Shown: positions 42,179 to 49,698 of the stretch, piece after piece
Position numbering within the stretch: position 1 is the stretch's first letter
Layout: every line of letters begins with the position of its first letter
Assembly: GCF_029946515.1 (NCBI RefSeq)
Contig: NZ_JARZHH010000017.1
Coordinates: forward strand, 62,001-126,000
Source: Polyangium sp. 6x1
GTDB lineage: Bacteria; Myxococcota_A; Polyangia; Polyangiales; Polyangiaceae
Direction: 5' to 3'
DNA length: 64,000 nucleotides
Notes under the pieces: model-generated
The model's database searches: none
What the model was told of the DNA's origin: nothing
The model's input: only the letters and a program-made list of their open reading frames with translations
Translations under genes and position numbers: made by a program

Positions 42179-43612
42179 ATGCGTTCATTCTCGATCTTGG
42201 CGTTCGTGGCTTTGGCCGTCCCGGTGATCGGCTGTGGGAGCAGCAGCGATGGCATTTTTGCATCCGGGGGGACCCCGGGCGCTGGAGGCTCCGGCGGCGG
42301 AGCGGGGGGCGCCGGTGGCGCCGGCGGCGGAGCGGGGGGCTCCGGTGGCGCCGGCGGCGGATGCGATACGCAGAGCTGCAACGAGCCTCCGCCCGCCGCG
42401 TGCGCCGATGGCTCCACGGTGATCACCTACGAGAGCCAGGGGGCCTGCTCGGACGGCTCGTGCTCGTACCCCTCGTCGACGACGCCCTGCGATGCACCGC
42501 CCCCGCCCGCCTGCAATGACGATGGCTCGCTCCGCACCTATTCATCCGCGGGCACGTGCACGGACGGCGCATGTTCCTACGAGCCGATGGACGCCGATTG
42601 CGGCGCCGCGGGCTGCTGCGAGGACCATTGCTGCGAGCTCGAGCCCTCCAACGCCGACACCCTCGGGCAGCTCGAGCAGACGGGTCTCGTGATCTCAGCG
42701 CCCCAGGGGACCTTCGACACATCGACCGGCTGCATCACTCCCTCGGTGCTGGGCGACTGCAAGGTCGTCGTGCCCGCCGGCTCGCCGGAGGTATGCGTCT
42801 GCCGGGCCGACGAGCTGACGATCAGCTCGCTCACGATCGAGGGCAAGCGCGCGCTCGCCATTTTCGCGACCAGGAGCGTCGCCGTGGGGGCCATCCATGT
42901 CATGCCGGGCGCGGGTACGGGCTGGACGTACGAGAACAGCGACGAAACTTCGGCAAGCGGTGGGAGCTATGGCACGACCGGCGGAAATCCTGGGGCGGCC
43001 ACCACGCAGGGGACGCCCGCCATCGTGCCGCTGACCGGGGGCATGAACGGCCAGAGAAGCGACAACTCGGGCGGCCTGGGCGGCGGCGCCCTTCAAATCA
43101 GCGCGGGGCAGATGATTACCATCGACATCGGGATCAACGCCGGAGGAGGGGGCGGAAGGCCGGGCTGGGGAGGTTCGTCCGGGGGGGCCGGGGGCGGGAG
43201 CGGCGGAGCCATCCTGCTCGAAGCGCCCAGCATCCTCATGAAGGGGACGCTTTCCGCCAATGGAGGCGGCGGAGGCGGCGGTTCGAGCAATAACCACGGG
43301 AGCGGTACGGTTGGGGGGGCCGGGTGGGGGACGACCGCGGCCCCGGGCGGCAGCGGCACGGACGGCTGGGGTTGCGCCCTCAATGGTTACACCGTCGGGG
43401 GCGACGGCGGCAAGGGGTCGGCGGGCGATAGCAACGGTCAATATGGGCAGGATGGCGATTCCGTCTTCGGCTGCCTGGGCGGCGCGGAGTACGTGGGAAT
43501 GGGCGGCGGCGGTGGCGGCGCCGGTCGCATTCGCATCAACACGCTGAATGGCTGCAACTGCTCCGGCGCGACGTCGGCATCGGTGTCGATCGGGACCGTC
43601 GTGCTGAAGTGA
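42179..43612 (+). CDS. Gly-rich, Cys-rich surface lipoprotein
   Basis: A 477-aa lipoprotein with lipobox VIGC (Cys19) and a Gly/Ala linker (30-60). Cys-rich modules (about 62-160) are built on PPPxACxDG-type repeats (PPPAACADGSTVITY, PPPPACNDDGSLRTY). The beta-helix-like C-terminus (about 210-477) has long Gly runs (AGGGGGRPGWGGSSGG, MGGGGGGAGRIRI). The Gly runs resemble those of bacterial surface proteins with parallel beta-helix folds. It probably acts at the cell surface. It separates a sigma factor gene from a kinase gene, which lie on the other strand, and may be a target of that system. No enzyme motif. Confidence 0.85.
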   Translation: MRSFSILAFVALAVPVIGCGSSSDGIFASGGTPGAGGSGGGAGGAGGAGGGAGGSGGAGGGCDTQSCNEPPPAACADGSTVITYESQGACSDGSCSYPSSTTPCDAPPPPACNDDGSLRTYSSAGTCTDGACSYEPMDADCGAAGCCEDHCCELEPSNADTLGQLEQTGLVISAPQGTFDTSTGCITPSVLGDCKVVVPAGSPEVCVCRADELTISSLTIEGKRALAIFATRSVAVGAIHVMPGAGTGWTYENSDETSASGGSYGTTGGNPGAATTQGTPAIVPLTGGMNGQRSDNSGGLGGGALQISAGQMITIDIGINAGGGGGRPGWGGSSGGAGGGSGGAILLEAPSILMKGTLSANGGGGGGGSSNNHGSGTVGGAGWGTTAAPGGSGTDGWGCALNGYTVGGDGGKGSAGDSNGQYGQDGDSVFGCLGGAEYVGMGGGGGGAGRIRINTLNGCNCSGATSASVSIGTVVLK

Positions 43613-43755
43613 CTGCGGACGCAGATCGTGCGGGTCTCCTACGCCCTCGACGAGTGGAGGAAGTAGAGGGCGGCCCGGAGACGAAACTCGGCAAGGTCTT
43701 CCTCGATGGTCGGACCCTCGAGACGCGGTGGACCCCGTGTCCATAGACCGCAAAC

Positions 43756-44658
43756 TCACTCCGCGGCGTCTATCAGATACCGGTGGAGGCTCAGGTTGAG
43801 CTCACTCTTGACCAGGGCGAGCAGACTGTTGAAATCAGCGTTGTCGAGCCCCAAGCGCTCGCGGAGGAGGCGTTGTGTCTCGAGGAAAATGGACTCCCGC
43901 GCATGCGCAATCCACCGTGCGACGGTCGAACGGTGGACCCGGTGGATGGCCCCGATCTGATCGATGTTCAAGCCATCGATGAAATGGAGGCGTAGCAGGT
44001 TCCGATCGCGCGCCGACAATGCTGCAACTGCCGATTCGAAGGCATACTTGAACTCGTTCCTGTAGCGCGACTTGAGATACTCCATCTCCGGGGACGCGTG
44101 GACTGCGAGCCCATCGAGGTGGTCATCCGCGTCGACGTGTACGCCCTCTCGCTTGCGCCCGCGCCGCGCGTTGAGCGCCATGCGCGTGGCGGTGACCCGG
44201 AGCCAGGCGCCCAGCGACCCGACTCCGGCATACTCGCCGATTTTCGGCAGCTCATCGGGCTCTGCAGCAAACAGCTTCTGACGGAGGAGCTGGAGGAGAT
44301 CGCCACTGTCCGTGGCCCCGGCGACGCGCGCCATCGCTGCCTGGAGCCATGCAAAATAGCAGCGCTCGATCTCTGCAATGGCGGTCGAGTCGCCGTGCGC
44401 GGCCGCGCAGGCGAGGTAGAGATCACGGGTGTTCAGGGTTCCGAGGGCCTCGAGGGGTCTGTGTGTCGAGGAGAGGCGCCCCCCCAGGTGGCGGGCAAAG
44501 GTTTCACCTGTCACATGAATCTCGGGATGTGCTGCATGCGCCGCCTCGATGAGCGCGCAGAGCTTCGCTTCGAGCCCTGATGTTGCGGCTTCGGTCTGCG
44601 TGGACGCGCCACCGAGCACATCGAGGAAGACGGCTGCGAGCGCGCGAGACGGTGCCAT
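43756..44658 (-). CDS. RNA polymerase sigma-70-like factor, same family as 2347-3165
   Basis: A 300-aa protein with region-2-like GSLGAWLRVTATRMALNARRGRK and a C-terminal sigma-70 region 4 (ALSARDRNLLRLHFIDGLNIDQIGAIHRVHRSTVARW). The N-terminal layout TRDLYLACAAAHGDSTAIAEIERCY parallels [25 protein letters not shown] in the first copy. The family matches the Myxococcales-specific sigma-70 group (TIGR03001). A ZAS-kinase gene follows 1.9 kb downstream on the same strand, with a lipoprotein gene in between on the other. Confidence 0.87.
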   Translation of the reverse strand: MAPSRALAAVFLDVLGGASTQTEAATSGLEAKLCALIEAAHAAHPEIHVTGETFARHLGGRLSSTHRPLEALGTLNTRDLYLACAAAHGDSTAIAEIERCYFAWLQAAMARVAGATDSGDLLQLLRQKLFAAEPDELPKIGEYAGVGSLGAWLRVTATRMALNARRGRKREGVHVDADDHLDGLAVHASPEMEYLKSRYRNEFKYAFESAVAALSARDRNLLRLHFIDGLNIDQIGAIHRVHRSTVARWIAHARESIFLETQRLLRERLGLDNADFNSLLALVKSELNLSLHRYLIDAAE

Positions 44659-44870
44659 GAGTCGCCGATCTTACCAGGAGGTCGGTCCTTCATCAAGCGA
44701 CGGAAAACACGTTCCCACGGAAGCGGAGTGCAGCGGGGGTGGCGAAATACGATGGCGAGCGCGGTTCAGAGCACCTCGGCCGGTCGTCCCTGGTGTGTCG
44801 CGGCCACAAGCTGTGCATCGAGGGAGTGGGGCGCCCCGTTCGCGCGCGCCCGTGCTAGGGTGGCCCTCCT

Positions 44871-45230
44871 GTGATCCAGATTTTCGGCACGACGAAATGC
44901 AAAGCAACGCGCGCGGCGCAGCGGTTCTTCGCAGAGCGCGGCATCAAGGTGCACAGCGTCGACCTGCGCGAAAAAGGCCTCTCCAAGGGAGAGCTCGCCA
45001 GCGTCGCGCGCGCCGTGGGCGGCATGCGCGCGCTCTACGATGCGGAGAGTCCACGCGTGAAGGAGCGCGGGCTCCAGTACAGCGCCCCGACCGAGGCACG
45101 CCTCGCCGAGCTGCTCTTGGAGGATCCGCTGCTGCTCCGCACGCCCATCGTGCGCTCGGGGACGCGCGCGGCGGTGGGCGCGGCCGAGCCCGCATGGCGG
45201 GAGCTCGCGGACGCCGAGAAGGCGCGGTGA
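44871..45230 (+). CDS. ArsC/Spx-like thioredoxin-fold protein
   Basis: A 119-aa protein from a GTG start. The fold is ArsC-like: MIQIFGTTKCKATRAAQRFF with a single Cys10, then GIKVHSVDLREKGLSKGEL and LLRTPIVRSG with the conserved Pro and Arg. Only one cysteine is present in the whole protein, so a CxxC redox pair as in Spx is absent. YffB/ArsC-type proteins with one Cys use glutathione or glutaredoxin. Arsenate reduction is not implied, since no ars genes are adjacent. Confidence 0.82.
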   Translation: MIQIFGTTKCKATRAAQRFFAERGIKVHSVDLREKGLSKGELASVARAVGGMRALYDAESPRVKERGLQYSAPTEARLAELLLEDPLLLRTPIVRSGTRAAVGAAEPAWRELADAEKAR

Positions 45231-45254
45231 GGCGGACGGGAGGTATTCGAAAGA

Positions 45255-46376
45255 ATGGAGAAGCATCCGTCTGGAATCAAACCTGAATCGTGGCTCGTCT
45301 CGGCAGGCCGCGCTTCCGAGCCCGGCGCTCCGCTGAACGTACCGCCGATCCCCGCATCGAACTTCATCATCGGCAGGGGGCGCGAGTACGCGCGCGATGA
45401 TGGTACTCCGACCTGGGAAGCACTCGAAGAAGTCGTCGGCGGGCTCGAGTCTGGCAAGGCCGTGGCGTTCGCCTCCGGCATGGCCGCCATTGCCTCCGTG
45501 TTTGATCAGCTCGCGGCTGGTGCCGTCGTGGTGCTACCCGATGATTGCTATCAAGGTGTCGCAGGCCTGGCAGCAGCGGGCGCTGAAAGACGGCGTTGGT
45601 CCGTGCAGCGCGTGGCGGTGGACGATACCGCCGGCTGGATTCGCTCCTGCGGTGTCGCCGACCTGATTTGGCTTGAATCCCCCTCGAACCCGCTGCTGAC
45701 TGTCGCGGATCTGGAGGCTGTCTGCGCAGCGCCACGCAAGCCCGGAGCGATCGTCGCCGTGGACAACACCTTCGCCACGCCTTTGAATCAGCAGCCGCTC
45801 GACTTCGGTGCCACGGTGTCTCTGCAATCGGCAACCAAGTTCATTGGCGGCCACTCCGACCTGTTGGCAGGGGTCGCCACGACGAAAGACGATGCGCTCT
45901 TTCACGCCCTCAGAAAGTCTCGCGAGTTGACGGGCGCGACACCAGGAACGCTCGAGGCCTTTCTTGCCGTCCGAGGCGCGAGAACGCTCGCACTTCGCTT
46001 ACAACGGGCCCAGCAAACAGCCATGATGCTTTCGCAGCGGCTCGAGACGCACCCGCTGGTCACTCGTGTCCGGTATCCAGGCTTGCCCTCCCATTCGACG
46101 CATGCGACGGCCAAGCGCGTGCTCAAGGGCTTTGGAACCATCCTTTCGTTCGATCTGCTCGGAGGGGCTGCGTTTGCGGATCGTGTCTGCCAGAACGTCA
46201 GGCTCATCCGCCATGCCACCAGCCTCGGAGCCGTGGAATCGACGATGGAACGAAGATCTGCGATCCCGGGACAGGGACACCTTCCGCCGTCGCTCCTACG
46301 GCTCAGCGTTGGTATCGAGGACGCCGACGATCTCTGGGCCGATCTCGACGCGGCCATAGGCTCGGCTGCACCGTGA
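45255..46376 (+). CDS. PLP-dependent Cys/Met trans-sulfuration enzyme
   Basis: A 373-aa fold-type I enzyme of the cystathionine gamma-synthase/lyase family. Typical motifs are YARDDGTPTWEALEEVVGGLE, AFASGMAAI, LIWLESPSNPLL, VAVDNTFATPLNQQPL and the PLP-Lys region LQSATKFIGGHSDLLAG, ending with LLRLSVGIEDADDLWADL. It acts on cystathionine, homocysteine or related substrates. Gamma-synthase, gamma-lyase and beta-lyase cannot be separated by eye. GGGAGG lies about 11 nt before the ATG. It follows the ArsC-like gene by 24 nt, so the two may share a transcript. Confidence 0.9.
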   Translation: MEKHPSGIKPESWLVSAGRASEPGAPLNVPPIPASNFIIGRGREYARDDGTPTWEALEEVVGGLESGKAVAFASGMAAIASVFDQLAAGAVVVLPDDCYQGVAGLAAAGAERRRWSVQRVAVDDTAGWIRSCGVADLIWLESPSNPLLTVADLEAVCAAPRKPGAIVAVDNTFATPLNQQPLDFGATVSLQSATKFIGGHSDLLAGVATTKDDALFHALRKSRELTGATPGTLEAFLAVRGARTLALRLQRAQQTAMMLSQRLETHPLVTRVRYPGLPSHSTHATAKRVLKGFGTILSFDLLGGAAFADRVCQNVRLIRHATSLGAVESTMERRSAIPGQGHLPPSLLRLSVGIEDADDLWADLDAAIGSAAP

Positions 46377-46496
46377 CTCCTGTCGCACCACCCGACCCAC
46401 CACATCCTCACCCCTACCGACGATACGGCCGAGCTCGGCGCGAGCCTGTGTATACCCGTGGAAAAAAATTCCGCGGTTGGGCGCTTCGTAATGCTC

Positions 46497-46516
46497 GGGA
46501 CGCCGCAGGGCGTCCC
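46497..46516. terminator. Strong hairpin after the trans-sulfuration gene
   Basis: Eight perfect base pairs (GGGACGCC with GGCGTCCC) around a four-base loop GCAG. No T tract follows directly. It could end the upstream transcript or protect its 3' end. Confidence 0.4.
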
Positions 46517-46616
46517 GTTCCACATCGTGCAGTGGGCGCGTCGAGCAAGCGTGCCCGCGGTGGCTCCATACGCGTCGCAATGCACAAATCGAGCACGCTT
46601 GCGCAGTTCGCGCAGC

Positions 46617-46626
46617 ATTGCGCAAT
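46617..46626. promoter_or_regulatory. Palindrome ATTGCGCAAT before the hydrolase gene
   Basis: A perfect 10-bp palindrome inside a stretch with repeated TGCGCA-like words (46598-46626). It is a candidate operator for the hydrolase lipoprotein gene. Confidence 0.3.
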
Positions 46627-46720
46627 TCGGCCCCCGCAATCGACCCGCCATTCCCCCCTCCTTGCCCCCGAACGAGCGCGGCATGCAATGTGCTGAGCGC
46701 ATCGGCCAAGGAGATCGAAG

Positions 46721-48127
46721 ATGAAGAAGATTGGTTTCGTCGTGCCGTCCGGTGTCGCGCCCATCGCCCCCTCGCACGCGCGAACAAGGGGGAAGCGCCT
46801 CGCCGTGATGCCGGTCGTGCTGGGCCTTCTGGCCGCCGCCGCCAGCGGGTGCACGATGGAGACGGCCCCGGCCGACGACAGCGAGGTTTTGCAGGCCACC
46901 GCCGAGGCTTCCGCGGCCCTGTCGGCAACGCTGGTGGGCGCGGTGGAGCGCCAGCAGGTCGTCGGCGACGTGTACCATTACAGCTTCCTGCTGAAGGTGG
47001 GGGACACGCCCAACGCGCGCATCCGCGTGCACCGGGTCGTGCGCGAGGATTCGCCCCATGTCGCGCATCCGACGTCGCAGGCCATCCTGCTCATGCACGG
47101 CGATTTCGCGACGTTCACCACGAACTTCACGCCGTCGCTGATCAGCGCTGCCGCGAAGCCCGATCGCGATCTGGCCGTGTACCTGGCCAAGCGCGGGATC
47201 GACGTGTGGGGCGTCGATCGGCGGTGGACGACGGCGCCCGCGGAGGGGACCGATTTCTCGGATTTCGCCGGCATGGGGGTGGCGCAGGCCGTCTCGGATA
47301 CGGGCCTCGCGCTGTCCTTCGCGCGCACGCTCCGCACCCTGACGGGCGGGGGCCAGGATCGCCTGTTCCTGGGCGGGTTCAGCAGCGGCGCGCAGCTCAC
47401 GTACCTCTATGCGGCCGAGGAGAGCCAGAAGCCGCTCGCGCAGCGTCAGGTGAAGGGCATCGTGCCCATCGACATCTACGGCAAGCTCTCCCCGGCGGAC
47501 GAGTCGCTGAGGCTCTACGCCTGCGCCAATGCGGCCGACGAGTATGATTGGGTCGCGCAGGGGTTCGTGGACAGCGACAACAGCTCGTTCGCCCAGCCGC
47601 TGGGCGCGCTCGCGGCTTCCGACCCCTGGGGCGCTTCGCCGATCTTCCAGGGCTACACCAACCGGGACGCGATGCTCGGGTTCGTGTCGGCGACGTTCCT
47701 GCTTTATGAGCCCAAGCCTCAGTATCACCTGGTGGCCGGCATGTACAAGAATGGGTTCCCCACCGCGTTGCGTTATTCGTCGGAGGCGCTCGTCAGCGAC
47801 TGGCTCGCGCATTCGCCGCCGCACGAGTCGCTGGTGGAGACCGCCGACCGAGATGCCATGTGGTGCGGGACCGGGACCCTGCCGCTCGCGGATCACCTCG
47901 CCAACATCTCGGTGCCGCTCTTCTACCTCGGCGCCGCGGGCGGCTTCGGCGATCACGGGCTTTATACGACCACGCTGGTGGCCTCCACGGACGTGACCAC
48001 GCATGTGGTGCGCCGCCTCCCGGCCTCGCGCGAGGTCGAGGACTTCGGCCATGCGGATCTGCTTTACGCGGAGGATGCGCCGGCGCTCGCGTGGGCGCCG
48101 CTCACGCAGTGGCTGCTCGCGCATTGA
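46721..48127 (+). CDS. Alpha/beta-hydrolase lipoprotein
   Basis: A 468-aa protein with a long N-region, a membrane-spanning signal (about 28-43) and lipobox AASGC (Cys44). The hydrolase fold starts near 85 (VYHYSFLLKVG), with oxyanion-type ILLMHGDFATF (His126), YLAKRGIDVWGVDRRWT and the nucleophile elbow GGFSSGAQL (Ser221). A C-terminal His in VEDFGHADLLYA completes the triad. The acid is probably one of the Asp residues near PLFYLGAAGGFGDHG. It is probably a secreted esterase or lipase-like enzyme held at the membrane. Substrate unknown. Confidence 0.85.
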   Translation: MKKIGFVVPSGVAPIAPSHARTRGKRLAVMPVVLGLLAAAASGCTMETAPADDSEVLQATAEASAALSATLVGAVERQQVVGDVYHYSFLLKVGDTPNARIRVHRVVREDSPHVAHPTSQAILLMHGDFATFTTNFTPSLISAAAKPDRDLAVYLAKRGIDVWGVDRRWTTAPAEGTDFSDFAGMGVAQAVSDTGLALSFARTLRTLTGGGQDRLFLGGFSSGAQLTYLYAAEESQKPLAQRQVKGIVPIDIYGKLSPADESLRLYACANAADEYDWVAQGFVDSDNSSFAQPLGALAASDPWGASPIFQGYTNRDAMLGFVSATFLLYEPKPQYHLVAGMYKNGFPTALRYSSEALVSDWLAHSPPHESLVETADRDAMWCGTGTLPLADHLANISVPLFYLGAAGGFGDHGLYTTTLVASTDVTTHVVRRLPASREVEDFGHADLLYAEDAPALAWAPLTQWLLAH

Positions 48128-48173
48128 AGGTTTTCGTTCCCGTCAGCGCTACCGCGCCCCCTTCAGGGCGTCC

Positions 48174-48533
48174 TCATTTCTTGAGCTTGCCGGCCGCCTC
48201 GAGTTTTTTGAGCTCGCTGTGCCCACCGACGAGGATCCCGTCGAGGAATACCATCGGGAAGGTCGGAAAACCCGCCCAGAGCTTGATGGCGAGGCGTTCC
48301 TTCCAGCGGGAAAAGTAGCTCCCGTACTCGAGATACGTGTACTTGATGCCTGCCTGGTCGAGCAATTTGCGAGCGTTTTTCACGACCGGGTTTTGCGCCA
48401 TGCCGACGACGACGACGGGATCACGCGCGACAGCGGCTGCGACCTCGTCGACGATGCCTCGGTGGAAAGACGCGAGGATGTCGTGGACCTCGGGGGAAAC
48501 CTTGTCGCTCGAGAGGGTGGGGCGAGTGCTCAT
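48174..48533 (-). CDS. Glutaredoxin-fold protein without cysteines
   Basis: A 119-aa monothiol-glutaredoxin-like protein. The fold is clear: VVVVGMAQNPVVKNARKLLDQ, IKYTYLEYGSY, then KLWAGFPTFPMVFLDGILVGGHSEL with the cis-Pro motif. At the site where Grx4 has CGFS this protein has AQNP, and it contains no cysteine at all. It therefore cannot do thiol exchange or bind an iron-sulfur cluster in the usual way. The open frame extends upstream to 48587; ATG 48533 fits the domain better. Confidence 0.78.
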   Translation of the reverse strand: MSTRPTLSSDKVSPEVHDILASFHRGIVDEVAAAVARDPVVVVGMAQNPVVKNARKLLDQAGIKYTYLEYGSYFSRWKERLAIKLWAGFPTFPMVFLDGILVGGHSELKKLEAAGKLKK

Positions 48534-48641
48534 GGTCACACTCGTAGTCCAGACACGAGCCTGTGGCAACGTCGTTTGCTCCTGCAAGTCCTTGTGCGAC
48601 GCCGGCCGTCGACCGCGAGGAGCGCCCGTTGCGACACAGGA

Positions 48642-49271
48642 TCAGAAGAGCAGCGCGCGCACGGGGCTCGCTTCGAGCGCGACCGGCAGAGGCGGGCAAA
48701 CGAGCGTGTAGCTGCCCGCCGCGACGCCATCCAGATCGAGCGCGACGAGCGCGGGCAGCCCTGCGGCCGCAAGGCGGTTGTGGGCGGGGAAGGTCGTGGA
48801 ATCGAGAGGGTCGAGGCTGTAGGCATCGAATCCGACGAGGAGGGGGCGGCGCCCGAGCAGCGCGTCGATCGCCTGCGGATCCAGAAAGACGAGGTCGTCG
48901 GCGGGAGAAGGAGCACGCCAGCGGGCGCTGTTGCGCGTGCGGAGGAGGAGGCGGCTCCGGCGCGGGATGCGCGTGAGGTCGCCGAGGTCCGAGGCCTCGA
49001 TGCGGTCCTTGGAGAGGCGCGCGAGATCCAGAACGAAGGCGGGGCCGACGAAGGTGTCGGGCGGAAAGGCGGAGAGATCCGGGGCGCCGAGGACGAAATG
49101 GGAGGGCGCGTCGATGTGGGTGCCGACGTGGGCGTGAAGGTGGAGGCTGGAGACGTCGAGCGGGGCGCCGTCACGAATGCGCGCGAGGGGACGCAGCTCC
49201 GGAGGGGGATCGCCGGGAAAAACGGGGGTCGTTGCGGCAAGGGGGAGCGAGAGGTCCTTGACGAGGCGCAT
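48642..49271 (-). CDS. Cyclase/kynurenine formamidase-like metal hydrolase
   Basis: A 209-aa protein of the cyclase family (KynB-like). The metal-binding motif is HVGTHIDAPSHF (H48, H52, D54, H58), preceded by LSLPLAATTPVFPGDPPP and followed by LLVGFDAYSLDPLDS and ALDLDGVAAGSYTLVCPPLPV. Relatives hydrolyse formylkynurenine, isatin or similar amides. No tryptophan-degradation genes are adjacent. The frame is open upstream to 49373, but ATG 49271 begins exactly at the domain. Confidence 0.85.
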   Translation of the reverse strand: MRLVKDLSLPLAATTPVFPGDPPPELRPLARIRDGAPLDVSSLHLHAHVGTHIDAPSHFVLGAPDLSAFPPDTFVGPAFVLDLARLSKDRIEASDLGDLTRIPRRSRLLLRTRNSARWRAPSPADDLVFLDPQAIDALLGRRPLLVGFDAYSLDPLDSTTFPAHNRLAAAGLPALVALDLDGVAAGSYTLVCPPLPVALEASPVRALLF

Positions 49272-49497
49272 GGCTTGTGAAGGTAGCCGGGCCAGCGGGG
49301 AGGTGTCGAGGAATCGAACGGTGAACGCGGGGGCGGCATCAACGCCATCCACGGCATCACGCGTGTTTCGCAAGGCGCGTTTCGCCGGCGCACGGGTTTG
49401 TCCGCGGATGCGCGCTCGGGCTCGGCCTTTCTACGCCCAGCGTATAGCAAACTGGGGGGCTTGCGGCAAGACCCAGGTCGTGCCGTAGAGTCGCTCG

Positions 49498-49522
49498 CCT
49501 CGGTCAGACCCTCTGGCCGAGG
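49498..49522 (+). other. Perfect 11-bp hairpin upstream of the glycosyltransferase remnant
   Basis: CCTCGGTCAGA and TCTGGCCGAGG pair along their full length (one G-T) around a CCC loop. It lies 30 nt before the remnant ATG and has no T tract. It could be a leader structure, a processed transcript end, or a leftover from rearrangement. Confidence 0.4.
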
Positions 49523-49551
49523 TGAAAATCTCCAGGAATGGGAGGAGCGAC

Positions 49552-49698
49552 ATGCGGGCGTTGTTGTCGACGGATGGGTCACGCGGGGGCGTCGAACCGA
49601 TGGCGGGACGCGCGGTGCAGCCGGGGGCACGCGGCGCGGAGGCGCGGGTGTGCGCGGCGCTTGACTTTGCGGAGCTGCTGGCCGGAGGGTGGCAATGA
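49552..49698 (+). pseudogene. Glycosyltransferase (family 28/1) N-terminal remnant
   Basis: A 48-codon frame with a strong ribosome site (GGGAGGAG four bases before ATG). Its product begins MRALLSTDGSRGGVEPMAG and continues ARVCAALDFAELLAGG. This is recognisably the first 46 residues of a GT28/UGT-type transferase, whose usual form is MRxLLSTxGSRGDVEPxxxLA...VRxCAPPDF. The invariant Asp of GSRGDVEP is Gly here. The frame stops in an ATGA overlap with the monooxygenase start, and no further glycosyltransferase sequence follows. Compare the intact family member at 58815-60008. It may survive as a translational coupler. Confidence 0.65.

Larger units (their letters stand above)
46377..46720. other. 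Intergenic region with hairpin and palindrome
   Basis: 344 nt without a supportable gene. It contains an A7 tract at 46461-46468, the GGGACGCC/GGCGTCCC hairpin at 46497-46516 and a run of GCGCA motifs ending in the palindrome ATTGCGCAAT at 46617-46626. The last lies about 95 nt before the hydrolase ATG, where an operator would be expected. Confidence 0.45.

Noticed and set aside
45902-48124. Minus-strand open frame of 740 codons opposite the trans-sulfuration and hydrolase genes
   Set aside because: Arg/His/Gly-rich composition without motifs, crossing two real plus-strand genes and an intergenic region.
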